Source: a bacterium
GTDB lineage: Bacteria > UBA9089 > JASEGY01
DNA: 11,107 nucleotides
Assembly (NCBI GenBank): GCA_030019105.1
Contig: JASEGY010000081.1
Location: 1 to 11,107, forward strand
Reading direction: 5' to 3'
Below the pieces are notes generated by a model, which worked only from the letters and a program-made list of their open reading frames with translations, did no database searches and was not told the origin of the DNA. The translations under genes were made by a program, and so were the position numbers. This document shows positions 1 to 6,504 of this stretch, in pieces. The stretch's first letter is position 1. Each line of letters begins with the position of its first letter.

Positions 1-63
1 CATAGCCTATCTTGAATTCGCTTACCCCAAAATATTTATCTTAAGAGCTATAGCACCATTTCT

Positions 64-107
64 AAGGCAAAACCTGGCTTGTCATCAGAGCCTTTTTCTT
101 CTTTCTT
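64..107 (+). terminator. possible rho-independent terminator (plus strand)
   Basis: An interrupted hairpin (AAGGC at 64-68 with GCCTT at 90-94, and inside it CTG 74-76 with CAG 86-88) is followed by a T-rich run from 93 to about 107. It would end a transcript entering from the left edge, convergent with the protease gene on the minus strand. The stem is short and interrupted, so this is a weak call. Confidence 0.3.
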
Positions 108-116
108 AGAGTTCTC

Positions 117-515
117 TTAAGGATACTTGAATTCGATTTCCCTTTTTTTCTCCCTGAAGATAATTTCTTCAAAGTTTTCAAAGATGCCTTTTCTACCCAA
201 CAAGTTAAAGCCTACATTGAGCTTATCAGAAAACGCCACTTCAGAGATAAATTTATGATTCCCTATTTGAACCGGTATCTTAAAGACATAAGCAGGAATA
301 AAACTTCCATCCCCTACTATAAACATCTGTCTTCTTCCATTCTTAATATTGAGTCCAATATCCTTGGCTAATTCCAAATCAAAGATGCTGTAGAACGCCC
401 CTGAATCCACATAAGCTTCTACCTCAATGGCCACATCACGACCATAGAGAAACATTGGTATGATCGGCATCAGGCGGAACTTCTGTCGCTTGTATGAGAA
501 TATTAGAGAATGCAT
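117..515 (-). CDS. retropepsin-like aspartic protease family protein
   Basis: A 132-aa protein resembling the single-domain, retroviral-type (clan AA) aspartic proteases of bacteria and archaea. The catalytic motif is visible as D37-S38-G39-A40, preceded by a beta-strand and followed by a helix-like stretch. Near the C-terminus FNLLGRKGIF (about residues 103-112) matches the hydrophobic-hydrophobic-Gly element that follows the active site in this fold. Such proteins act as homodimers, each monomer giving one Asp. The length fits one domain. There is no signal peptide or membrane segment, so it is probably cytoplasmic. The start is set by a strong AAAGGAGG Shine-Dalgarno on the minus strand just upstream of the ATG at 515, inside the end of the upstream gene. 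The genes overlap by 13 nt, implying coupled expression with the DUF5678-type protein. Substrate unknown. The fold call is fairly firm; proteolytic activity is inferred. Confidence 0.8.
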   Translation of the reverse strand: MHSLIFSYKRQKFRLMPIIPMFLYGRDVAIEVEAYVDSGAFYSIFDLELAKDIGLNIKNGRRQMFIVGDGSFIPAYVFKIPVQIGNHKFISEVAFSDKLNVGFNLLGRKGIFENFEEIIFREKKREIEFKYP

Positions 516-730
516 TCTATTTCTTCCTCCTTTGGGATCGGAGAGGCCAAAGGAATCTCATGCGGAAATTTTTCCCTGGCTTTCTTCAGCATTTCTCTAA
601 CAGTATATTTGGGCCCAACTCCAATTAATTCTCCTCTGGCAACAACTATCCATTCCCCACCGTGTTCTGCTACTAATTCCTCAAAGTGCTCAGTAAAGTA
701 CTCATCATTGTAGTTCCTTGGCATAACCAT
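503..730 (-). CDS. small DUF5678-type protein
   Basis: A 75-aa acidic protein. After about 20 residues it has the pattern recalled for DUF5678: GEWIVV followed by a Gly-rich turn and a second strand (ELIGVGP), then a helix ending KKAREKFP and a short strand before an acidic tail. The domain has no established function. In other genomes I recall it next to small aspartic proteases, as here. The start is placed at the ATG at 730 because an AAGGAGG Shine-Dalgarno lies 7 nt upstream. A GTG at 733 is also in frame but too close to that site. The stop lies 13 nt inside the downstream protease gene, and hisD ends 41 nt upstream on the same strand, so hisD and these two genes may share a transcript. 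It could be a regulator, inhibitor or substrate-presenting partner of the protease; that is inference. Confidence 0.72.
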   Translation of the reverse strand: MVMPRNYNDEYFTEHFEELVAEHGGEWIVVARGELIGVGPKYTVREMLKKAREKFPHEIPLASPIPKEEEIECIL

Positions 731-771
731 CACTATACCTCCTTAGCTAATCTCATGCTTTTCGACCTTGA

Positions 772-2112
772 TCATCGCCTGCTTTTCAAAGCCTCTGCCT
801 TCTCAGCAGTAAAGGGACATCTTACCTCAATTGCCCTGGCATGGGCTGACAGGCCCTCTATTTCGGCCAGACGAATGATGTCTTGACCGTATTTGGCGAG
901 TGCAGGCCTGGTGTAGGCAATGAGGCTCGATCTTTTGATAAAGTCATCTACCCCCAGGGGCGAGGCAAAGCGGGCGGTGCCTGAAGTAGGCAGGACATGG
1001 CTTGGTCCGGCGATATAGTCACCTACCGATTCCCCGGTTTCATTTCCGAGGAAGATGGCCCCGGCATTTTTGATCCTTCCCAGGAGTTCCCAGGGATGGG
1101 CTACCTGAAGTTCCAGGTGCTCAGGGGCGATTCGGTTGACTAATTCGCAGGCCTCGTTCAGGTCCTTAACAACAATAATAGCCCCGTGTTGAGCTAACGA
1201 AGTCCGGCAGATGTCGGCCCGGGGAAGGGTCTCGATTTGGTTCTTGATCTCTTGTTCTACCTGTTGGGCTAATTCCAGAGAGGTCGTAATCAGGATGCTT
1301 CGGGATAGTGGGTCGTGTTCGGCCTGAGAGAGGAGATCAGCCGCGGCAAAAGCCGGATTGGCCTGTTCATCAGCTACGACCACGACCTCGGAGGGGCCGG
1401 CCACCATGTCAATATCAACCTGGCCGTAAACCTTGATCTTGGCCAGGGCGACATAGATATTGCCCGGTCCAATAATCTTGTTCACCCTCGGAATAGTTTC
1501 GGTCCCGTAAGCCAGGCCGGCAATGGCCTGGGCCCCGCCTGCCCGATAGATTTCATCAACTTGACTCAGTCGGGCCGCCGCCAGGATGTAAGGGTTAATC
1601 TTACCTTCTTTATTGGGGGGGGAGGCCATAATTATTTTCCCTACGCCGGCCACTCTGGCCGGCAGGGCCGTCATCAACACTGTAGATACCAGGGGAGCCG
1701 TCCCACCCGGGATGTAAATCCCGACCTGTTCTAAAGGCCGATATATCTGGCCCAGAATAATCCCTTCCTCTTCCGGAGAGAAGTGAGAATTTCGAAGCTG
1801 CCTCGTATGAAATCTGGTAATATTATCCGCGGCCACCTTGAGGGCTTGAAGATTCGCTTCCTCGACCTCTTCCAGGGCACGCTCGATTTCCTCTTCACTT
1901 ACCTTTAGTTGGCCGGCTGATAACTTTACTTGATCAAACCTTTCCGTATACTCTAAAAGCGCCTGATCGCCCTCTTTTCTTACCCGTCGGAGAATATCAT
2001 CTACCCGCTGTCCGATCTCTTTATCCTGGAGGAGAGAAGCAGATCGCTTCAAGAGTTCTTCTACAACCTTCCTATCCGCCGGCTCAAAGCTCTTTAATAT
2101 CTGCATAACCAT
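772..2112 (-). CDS. hisD: histidinol dehydrogenase
   Basis: Catalyses the last two steps of histidine biosynthesis, oxidising L-histidinol to L-histidine with two NAD+, in the cytoplasm as a zinc-dependent homodimer. The protein is 446 aa, against about 430 for the family. All hallmark positions are visible: GPGNIYVALAK (215-225), AGPSEV (238-243), zinc ligands Q263 and H266 in SQAEHDP, the catalytic pair E331-H332 in APEHLEL, D365, the PSHVLPTSGTARF signature (370-382), and the last zinc ligand H424 in EGLSAHARAIEVR. It therefore looks intact and active. The ATG at 2112 follows an AAGGAGG Shine-Dalgarno by 5 nt. No other his gene is visible, so hisD stands apart from a complete his operon here. 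It is followed closely by the DUF5678/protease pair on the same strand. Confidence 0.97.
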   Translation of the reverse strand: MVMQILKSFEPADRKVVEELLKRSASLLQDKEIGQRVDDILRRVRKEGDQALLEYTERFDQVKLSAGQLKVSEEEIERALEEVEEANLQALKVAADNITRFHTRQLRNSHFSPEEEGIILGQIYRPLEQVGIYIPGGTAPLVSTVLMTALPARVAGVGKIIMASPPNKEGKINPYILAAARLSQVDEIYRAGGAQAIAGLAYGTETIPRVNKIIGPGNIYVALAKIKVYGQVDIDMVAGPSEVVVVADEQANPAFAAADLLSQAEHDPLSRSILITTSLELAQQVEQEIKNQIETLPRADICRTSLAQHGAIIVVKDLNEACELVNRIAPEHLELQVAHPWELLGRIKNAGAIFLGNETGESVGDYIAGPSHVLPTSGTARFASPLGVDDFIKRSSLIAYTRPALAKYGQDIIRLAEIEGLSAHARAIEVRCPFTAEKAEALKSRR

Positions 2113-2131
2113 AATATCCTCCTTCCCCTAA

Positions 2132-2160
2132 AGGTTACCATAAAGTTTTTTGAAAGTCAA
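2132..2160 (-). promoter_or_regulatory. hisD: possible promoter of hisD
   Basis: On the minus strand a TTGACT -35 box (2160-2155) is followed, after 17 nt, by TAACCT (2137-2132), about 20 nt before the hisD start. The -35 is near consensus, but the -10 matches only three of six positions, so the call is tentative. Confidence 0.35.
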
Positions 2161-2198
2161 TAAAAATCAGGACGGCTCTAATTTGCTCTAAAATTATC

Positions 2199-2227
2199 TT
2201 GACTTTTGCCCGAAAGCCCTTTATAAT
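2199..2227 (+). promoter_or_regulatory. near-consensus sigma70-type promoter, plus strand
   Basis: TTGACT (2199-2204), a 17-nt spacer and a perfect TATAAT (2222-2227), pointing rightwards. Transcription would begin near 2234 and run through the damaged membrane-protein frame to the terminator at 2841-2873. There is no convincing start codon with a Shine-Dalgarno in the next 250 nt, so the product may be an untranslated RNA or the remains of a gene. The motif is read directly; its use is inferred. Confidence 0.55.
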
Positions 2228-2490
2228 TAACTTTGGAAATCATAGCGCGGCCTCCTGCCGCAACCAAACCAAGGACACAAATGACCAAAAGGACCAAAAG
2301 CCACCCCAAATTACCGGCCTTTATGTTCATAATTCTCGCGGACAACGCAAATGTTGCGGGGTAATAGTATATAGCAAGTTCATATTCCTCTAAGCTTACC
2401 TCAGAAGAGCAAGAAGAAGAATTAGTTTGTGCGATTGAGCATCTTAAAAGGGCAGCGATTGAGCCCTTAGAATATATTACAGAAGAGAAA
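2228..2490 (+). other. transcribed leader or gene remnant without a convincing start
   Basis: Between the plus-strand promoter and the first usable start of the membrane-protein frame. It contains a perfect small hairpin, GCGGC (2247-2251) with GCCGC (2257-2261) and loop CTCCT, and a 9-bp tandem duplication GACCAAAAG at 2283-2300. From 2368 the frame of the next gene is open and reads like real protein (charged, helix-forming, e.g. SSEEQEEEL-type acidic sequence), but it has no ATG, GTG or TTG until 2491. Just before it lie two adjacent stops at 2362-2367. I read this as a gene that has lost its original 5' end. Confidence 0.4.
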
Positions 2491-2793
2491 GTGGCAAAAA
2501 TACTTAAGAAAAGAAAGTGGCTGCTCTTTTCCAAGTTTCTACTTTTAAAGACCCCTTCTGCAACAGAAATCGATCAAAAGATAGAAGAAATTAAACCTGA
2601 CTTAAAGCGCGGCAGAGAAGAAAAAGGATATTCTGGCAACTTAAAAGAAGCTCTTCGTCATTTCGAAAATGCTCACCGGAAGCTGGTTGAACTTGAAGAA
2701 ATCATCTGGCCAGCTATAATAAGAGATCGAGTTTTTGCAATCCTATTAACTGTAGCAGGAATTATAGCAGGATTGGTATTGAGTAACCTTTAG
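2491..2793 (+). CDS. small C-terminally membrane-anchored protein, 5' end uncertain
   Basis: From the GTG at 2491 this encodes 100 aa of unknown family. The first half is basic and helix-forming; there is a central charged segment (IEEIKPDLKRGREEKGY) and a further amphipathic helix (EALRHFENAHRKLVELEE). One hydrophobic helix near the C-terminus (VFAILLTVAGIIAGLVL, about residues 81-97) is followed by three residues. This is the pattern of a tail-anchored membrane protein with its bulk in the cytoplasm. No good Shine-Dalgarno precedes the GTG, and coding-like sequence continues upstream in frame to 2368, so the native protein was probably about 140 aa and this copy may be 5'-truncated or frameshifted. 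A terminator follows 48 nt after the stop. It is A/T-richer than hisD and maf. Confidence 0.5.
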   Translation: MAKILKKRKWLLFSKFLLLKTPSATEIDQKIEEIKPDLKRGREEKGYSGNLKEALRHFENAHRKLVELEEIIWPAIIRDRVFAILLTVAGIIAGLVLSNL

Positions 2794-2840
2794 TTTTTCA
2801 ACAGCACCCTAAATAACAATAGCATCCCAAGTTTTATTAA

Positions 2841-2873
2841 ATGCCCCTCACATTAAGGGGTATTTTTATTTTC
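2841..2873 (+). terminator. rho-independent terminator
   Basis: An 8-bp stem (2841-2848 with 2856-2863, one G-U pair, core CCCCT/AGGGG) with a 7-nt CACATTA loop is followed by a T-rich run to about 2873. It should end the transcript of the small membrane-protein gene. It lies only 10 nt before the start codon of the next gene. Confidence 0.75.
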
Positions 2874-2883
2874 TAAATAACCG

Positions 2884-4779
2884 ATGGATAAAAGCAGCCA
2901 ACTTTATGAAAACAATCTAAAACTGCTTAGTCGGATCGAGCCTGCTCTGGCCCGGGAAGTTGAAAATATTCGACCCTCAGGCGGAATTGAGGTTGTCACT
3001 ACTCAAAAGGGACTGCCTACCGTCAAGATAGGAACCAACTTCCTTCACAGCCGGTATGATCCCCTGAAAGAAGCCGCACGGTTTACCCGGGCATTTGATC
3101 TGAGTTCGGCCAGCTTAGTCGCAGTCTTTGGCCTGGGGCTCGGTTATCACGTGCTTAAGATAATCAAACATCTTAAGCCCGGCCAAAACCTGCTTATCCT
3201 GGAAAAAGACATCGGCATCTTAAAGACCGCTTTACAACTAATTGATCTAACAGAAATTTTGCAATTTGAAGGCCTCAAGTTAATAGTCACCCCGGACCTC
3301 ACGGAAGTTAAGGATGAAATTAGCTGCTGGCTTGACATCACCCAATTAACCAACATCCTGACTATCGAACATCCCCCTTCAGTTTTGCTGGACGCTCCCT
3401 ATTATCGCCAGGCAGGAGAAATCCTCTATGCCCTTACATCGGAAAAGCTTAGAGACACCCTGACCCGCATGGTTCTGGAAAACCTGTGGATGGAGAATAT
3501 CCTTAAGAATATTACCACTATTGTTTCCTGTCCCGGAGTTAGCCCTCTATTTGGGGCCTTTGAGGACATCCCTATCTTTATCATCTCTGCCGGCCCCTCC
3601 CTGGGCAAAAATATGGTCGAACTCAAGGCCGCTAAAGGCAAAGGGCTATTAATTGCCGTGGATACGGCCCTGAAGCCGCTTCTGGCCCGAGGGGTGATCC
3701 CGGACTGGGTCATCTCCATCGACGCCCAGCCGGAAAGTTTTAAGGACTTTGAGGGGGTGGCCCGGGAAGATATTGTCCTTATCGCTGACTGCATTGCCTA
3801 TCCTGAGGTAATCAAAAATTTTAAAGGCCCCATTATGACTAGTTCAACAGCCAAGGCTGAGGGGAAAGAAAGAGAAGGTCTGACCTTTGTGGTAAATCCC
3901 CTGGTGAAATGGCTGGAGGATAGAATCGGCTCCAGGGGACATCTTCAAAGCGGGGGATCGGTGGCCACTTCCGCCTTTGACCTGGCCAGACTTTTAGGGG
4001 GCAATCCGATCATCTTTGTTGGTCAGGACCTGGCCTATACCGGAGAGAGGATGTATGTTGACGGAGTCGCTTACGTGGAAGAGCGGATAAAAGAACACCG
4101 GGGAAGGTTAGACGAGGCTACTTTAAAGGAAGAGTATGCCGAGGAAATCTTTAGAAAAAGGCGAAAAAATCTGGTTAATGTCCCGGCGATAGGCGGCGGT
4201 GAGGTCTTAACTGATCGCATGACCCTTTATGCCTATCTCAAGTGGCTTGAAGAGGGTATCCCCAAAGTAAAGGCAAAGTGCATTGATGCTACCGAAGGGG
4301 GGGCTCTAATTAGGGGAACAGAGGTGATGCCCCTTAAGGAGGTCATAGATCAGTATTGTATCCACCCTCAGCCGATAGGCAGGATTTTAAAAGAGGCCCA
4401 ATCCGAATACCGGCCTCCTGATTTAAAAGACCTGGCTAAAGAAATGACCGGCGTAATAAGCACCCTTTCTTATCTGGAACATATCTGCCAACAGGGGATA
4501 GAACTTACCCGCCGTCTTTCCCAACACCCTTCTCCCCAAATCATTGCCTCTTTAGAAGAGATCGACCGGCAACTAAAAGAGAAGGGGTCAGAAGTTGCCT
4601 TTATCGGCACAGCTATTCAAGGGATCAGCCTCTCCATTACCAGGAGATCGGCCCGGAAAAAAGATAAGCAAAATGTGATTGCTGACTCTCTGGCCCTTTA
4701 TCAGGGGATATGGGAGAGTTCTCAGTATATGAGACATCTTTTCATCGAGGCCGGAAAGGAGTTGTCATTTTGTCCTTGA
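2884..4779 (+). CDS. Maf/MptE-like (DUF115) family protein, probable glycosyltransferase
   Basis: A 631-aa protein of the motility-associated-factor / 6-hydroxymethylpterin-pyrophosphokinase MptE-like family. In flagellated bacteria members transfer nonulosonic acids (pseudaminic or legionaminic) from CMP-sugar to flagellin. An N-terminal region (about 1-210) includes a Gly-rich VFGLGLGYH turn at 81-89. The DUF115 core follows: FIISAGPSLGKN (232-243), AVDTALKPLLARGVIPDW (258-275), the acidic ISIDAQ strand end (278-282), SGGSVATSAFDLA (356-368) and VGQDLAYTGERMY (379-391). The C-terminal part (from about 480) is helical. Length is typical. The ATG at 2884 is the first possible start, since an in-frame stop sits 6 nt upstream. 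No Shine-Dalgarno is visible and a terminator ends just before it. No flagellin or nonulosonate gene is in view, so the acceptor is unknown. Confidence 0.85.
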   Translation: MDKSSQLYENNLKLLSRIEPALAREVENIRPSGGIEVVTTQKGLPTVKIGTNFLHSRYDPLKEAARFTRAFDLSSASLVAVFGLGLGYHVLKIIKHLKPGQNLLILEKDIGILKTALQLIDLTEILQFEGLKLIVTPDLTEVKDEISCWLDITQLTNILTIEHPPSVLLDAPYYRQAGEILYALTSEKLRDTLTRMVLENLWMENILKNITTIVSCPGVSPLFGAFEDIPIFIISAGPSLGKNMVELKAAKGKGLLIAVDTALKPLLARGVIPDWVISIDAQPESFKDFEGVAREDIVLIADCIAYPEVIKNFKGPIMTSSTAKAEGKEREGLTFVVNPLVKWLEDRIGSRGHLQSGGSVATSAFDLARLLGGNPIIFVGQDLAYTGERMYVDGVAYVEERIKEHRGRLDEATLKEEYAEEIFRKRRKNLVNVPAIGGGEVLTDRMTLYAYLKWLEEGIPKVKAKCIDATEGGALIRGTEVMPLKEVIDQYCIHPQPIGRILKEAQSEYRPPDLKDLAKEMTGVISTLSYLEHICQQGIELTRRLSQHPSPQIIASLEEIDRQLKEKGSEVAFIGTAIQGISLSITRRSARKKDKQNVIADSLALYQGIWESSQYMRHLFIEAGKELSFCP

Positions 4780-4805
4780 CAGGAGGCTTCCGGCTATGAT
4801 AACAT
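4776..4805 (+). promoter_or_regulatory. candidate promoter of the TIR-HEPN cassette
   Basis: A perfect TTGACA -35 (4776-4781) overlaps the maf stop codon. After 18 nt comes TAACAT (4800-4805), preceded by TG one base upstream, an extended -10. Transcription would start near 4812, giving a leader of about 30 nt that contains the AGGAGGTGG Shine-Dalgarno (4826-4834) of the TIR gene. The -10 matches four of six positions. Confidence 0.5.
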
Positions 4806-4841
4806 TAAGAAAAGTTTTGGTCGTCAGGAGGTGGTTTTTTT

Positions 4842-5768
4842 ATGAGAGAAGAAGAACCCTTATGGGCTGTATATCCAAAAGTAGATAGCTTTGTAGAACC
4901 TCCTGGAAAAGAAATAAAAGTAGGTTTGACAGTACAGAATCTCTCTGATAGCGCCCTCTATTTCTCTAAGGCAGAGATTGCTCCATCCTGGGCTAATGGT
5001 AAACGTGGAATAAAACCTACTGAAAGAAGCGATTATCTTGCTTCTGGAAACTCAGCGTTTCTGACAGAATTTAATTTGCGCCTGCCTTCTACACCAAGCC
5101 TCTATACAATAAAGTTTGGATTAGAAACTTGGGTTTACAATAATTACACAACCGATTGGAGAAATTTAGGGATATTATGGACCTCTGACTGGGGATATAT
5201 TCAGGTTACCCCCCAACCGATTTATACTGTTTTTGTCAGTTGCAGCCTCCGAGAAGAAGATAAGCCGGTTGTAAATCAAATTCTTAATATGCTAAAATTA
5301 TGGGGGGTCGAACCAAGAACTGTTGGTATAACTAGATTTTCTGAAGACCCTTTAAGAGTCCCAGAAGATATTGATAACGAGATAGAAAAATCTGAGGCGG
5401 TGATAGGGATTGCTACTCCAAGAGATTATTCTGCCCAGGATAAAATTTATAGACATAGGACATTCCCCTGGTTACATATAGAAACAAAAAAAGCCATTGA
5501 TAGCGACAAGCCCTTGCTTTTTATTGTGGATGAGAGAATAAGGCTTGAGGGACTGCTTGAATATCCTGATTTCCCAAAGGTCCTTTATCATCCTACGAAA
5601 CTGGATGTCTTAGAACACAGGTTGGCTGTAGTTATGCCTGGTTTCAGGGAATGGATCGCTAAGAAAAATAAGAAAGAACGGGGAAAATTTGATGATGGCC
5701 TTGTTAAGGCAGGTTTGATATTGGGTGGAATATGGCTTGTCGGAAAGCTTATGGAGGAGGGAAAGTGA
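4842..5768 (+). CDS. Ig-like/TIR-domain protein with hydrophobic C-terminal helix
   Basis: A 308-aa protein with three parts. Residues 1 to about 126 are rich in beta-strand patterns (VGLTVQNLSDSALYF, LYTIKFGLETWVY) and look like an Ig/CARDB-type beta-sandwich. Residues about 128-270 look like a TIR domain: first strand YTVFVSCSLREED with a helix ending LKLWGVEP; the IDNEIEKSEAVIGIATPRDY helix-strand (177-196); then W210-L-H-I-E214, the W-xxx-E arrangement that carries the catalytic glutamate in NAD-cleaving TIRs such as SARM1, followed by KKAIDSDKPLLFIVD. Residues about 287-304 form a hydrophobic helix, possibly a membrane anchor. The start is fixed by the AGGAGGTGG site. Probable role: an NAD-consuming or signalling TIR effector, perhaps at the membrane. 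It overlaps the next gene by 4 nt. TIR is inferred from motifs; a nucleoside-deoxyribosyltransferase-like Rossmann domain is the main alternative. Confidence 0.72.
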   Translation: MREEEPLWAVYPKVDSFVEPPGKEIKVGLTVQNLSDSALYFSKAEIAPSWANGKRGIKPTERSDYLASGNSAFLTEFNLRLPSTPSLYTIKFGLETWVYNNYTTDWRNLGILWTSDWGYIQVTPQPIYTVFVSCSLREEDKPVVNQILNMLKLWGVEPRTVGITRFSEDPLRVPEDIDNEIEKSEAVIGIATPRDYSAQDKIYRHRTFPWLHIETKKAIDSDKPLLFIVDERIRLEGLLEYPDFPKVLYHPTKLDVLEHRLAVVMPGFREWIAKKNKKERGKFDDGLVKAGLILGGIWLVGKLMEEGK

Positions 5769-6151
5769 AAATTACAGAAATTGCTCCCATGCCGTTAGTA
5801 GAAAAAGAGTCGGCAGATGCATTTGCCCTGCTTCATCAATTTTATCAATTCTGCCAGATTTCTGACGAAGAAGAAGTGATTTCTTTTATTATAAAATATC
5901 CTTTTTTACTCTCTATCCTGGCTGAGGCTCCCAGCAAGATTTATCCGATTTTCCCAAAAGATGATATAGCTCTCCATTTAGAATTACACCATGACCCGGA
6001 AGAAGATTTTGAAGAACTTTTCGTGGTAATCAAATCTCCTTACTCTCCAGAAAAGGCGAGAAAATTAATGGATGAATTAGATGAAACCTGGTTTCTTGAT
6101 ATAATAAATAAAACAAAGAACAAATTCTGTATCACTGAGGAATCTTTATGA
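5765..6151 (+). CDS. acidic protein of unknown function paired with HEPN gene
   Basis: A 128-aa acidic protein. The start is the GTG at 5765, chosen because GGAGGAGG (5754-5761) precedes it and it forms a GTGA overlap with the TIR stop; a longer in-frame start at 5732 would lie wholly inside the TIR gene. The N-terminal half is helical (LLHQFYQFCQISDEEEVISFIIKYPFLLSILAEAP broken by turns), followed by strand-like segments (IALHLELHHD, EELFVVIKS) and a C-terminal helix with KLMDELDETWF. There is no membrane segment or known catalytic motif. I recall proteins of this layout, for example in cyanobacteria, directly upstream of small HEPN proteins, so an antitoxin or partner role is plausible. This rests on context and memory of the layout, not on a named family. 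Confidence 0.7.
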   Translation: MKITEIAPMPLVEKESADAFALLHQFYQFCQISDEEEVISFIIKYPFLLSILAEAPSKIYPIFPKDDIALHLELHHDPEEDFEELFVVIKSPYSPEKARKLMDELDETWFLDIINKTKNKFCITEESL

Positions 6152-6501
6152 GTTTTGATTGGACAGAATATATTAGGTTATCTGAAGAATTGATACAAAA
6201 AGAAGAAGAAGTCTACTTACGTTCTGCTATAAGTAGAAGTTATTACGGGGTGTTTTGCATTGCCAGAAATAAACTTGGCTACCAACGGTATTCAGGTCGT
6301 GATGTGCATGGTAAAATTATAGATGGATATAAAAATTCAGCCGACAGAATTCAGGAGAAAATAGGCAAGAATCTTGATGAACTCAGAAAGGCAAGAAATA
6401 GTGCCGACTATGATGGAGACAGAAAGATTGACAAGCCCATGGCAAAAAAAATGTTGATATTAGCAAAACAGGCCTTGAATAATTTGGGCATCCCCTTATA
6501 A
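6148..6501 (+). CDS. HEPN-domain protein
   Basis: A 117-aa, all-helical protein of the HEPN superfamily, whose members include many RNase toxins and nucleotide-binding partners. The first helices carry the typical LRSAISRSYYGVFCIARNKLG (24-44, given as overlapping parts: SAISRSYYGVF is the diagnostic core). The last third has LDELRKARNSADYD (76-89), where other HEPN proteins carry the R-x4-6-H nuclease motif. Here it is R83-N84 followed by A86-D87-Y88, with no histidine, as in the RNxADY subgroup, so RNase activity is uncertain. The ATG forms an ATGA overlap with the upstream gene, so translation is coupled. No membrane segment. It is the third gene of the TIR cassette and ends 3 nt before holB. 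It may be toxin, antitoxin or sensor. Confidence 0.85.
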   Translation: MSFDWTEYIRLSEELIQKEEEVYLRSAISRSYYGVFCIARNKLGYQRYSGRDVHGKIIDGYKNSADRIQEKIGKNLDELRKARNSADYDGDRKIDKPMAKKMLILAKQALNNLGIPL

Positions 6502-6504
6502 ATT

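Noticed and set aside
2..109. Plus-strand frame open from the left edge to a stop at 107-109
   Set aside because: Thirty-five codons of open frame at an edge is easily chance, and the peptide shows no recognisable pattern.
1315..1734. 139-aa plus-strand frame inside hisD
   Set aside because: It lies entirely antisense to a well-supported hisD; its Gly/His-rich product is a by-product of the hisD codons.
4796..4888. 30-aa frame with an AGGAGG site 8 nt upstream, overlapping the TIR start out of frame
   Set aside because: Its ribosome site lies upstream of the likely transcript start, and the peptide is mostly the TIR ribosome site and first codons read in another frame. It could be a leader peptide or the remnant of an interrupted gene, but nothing else supports it.
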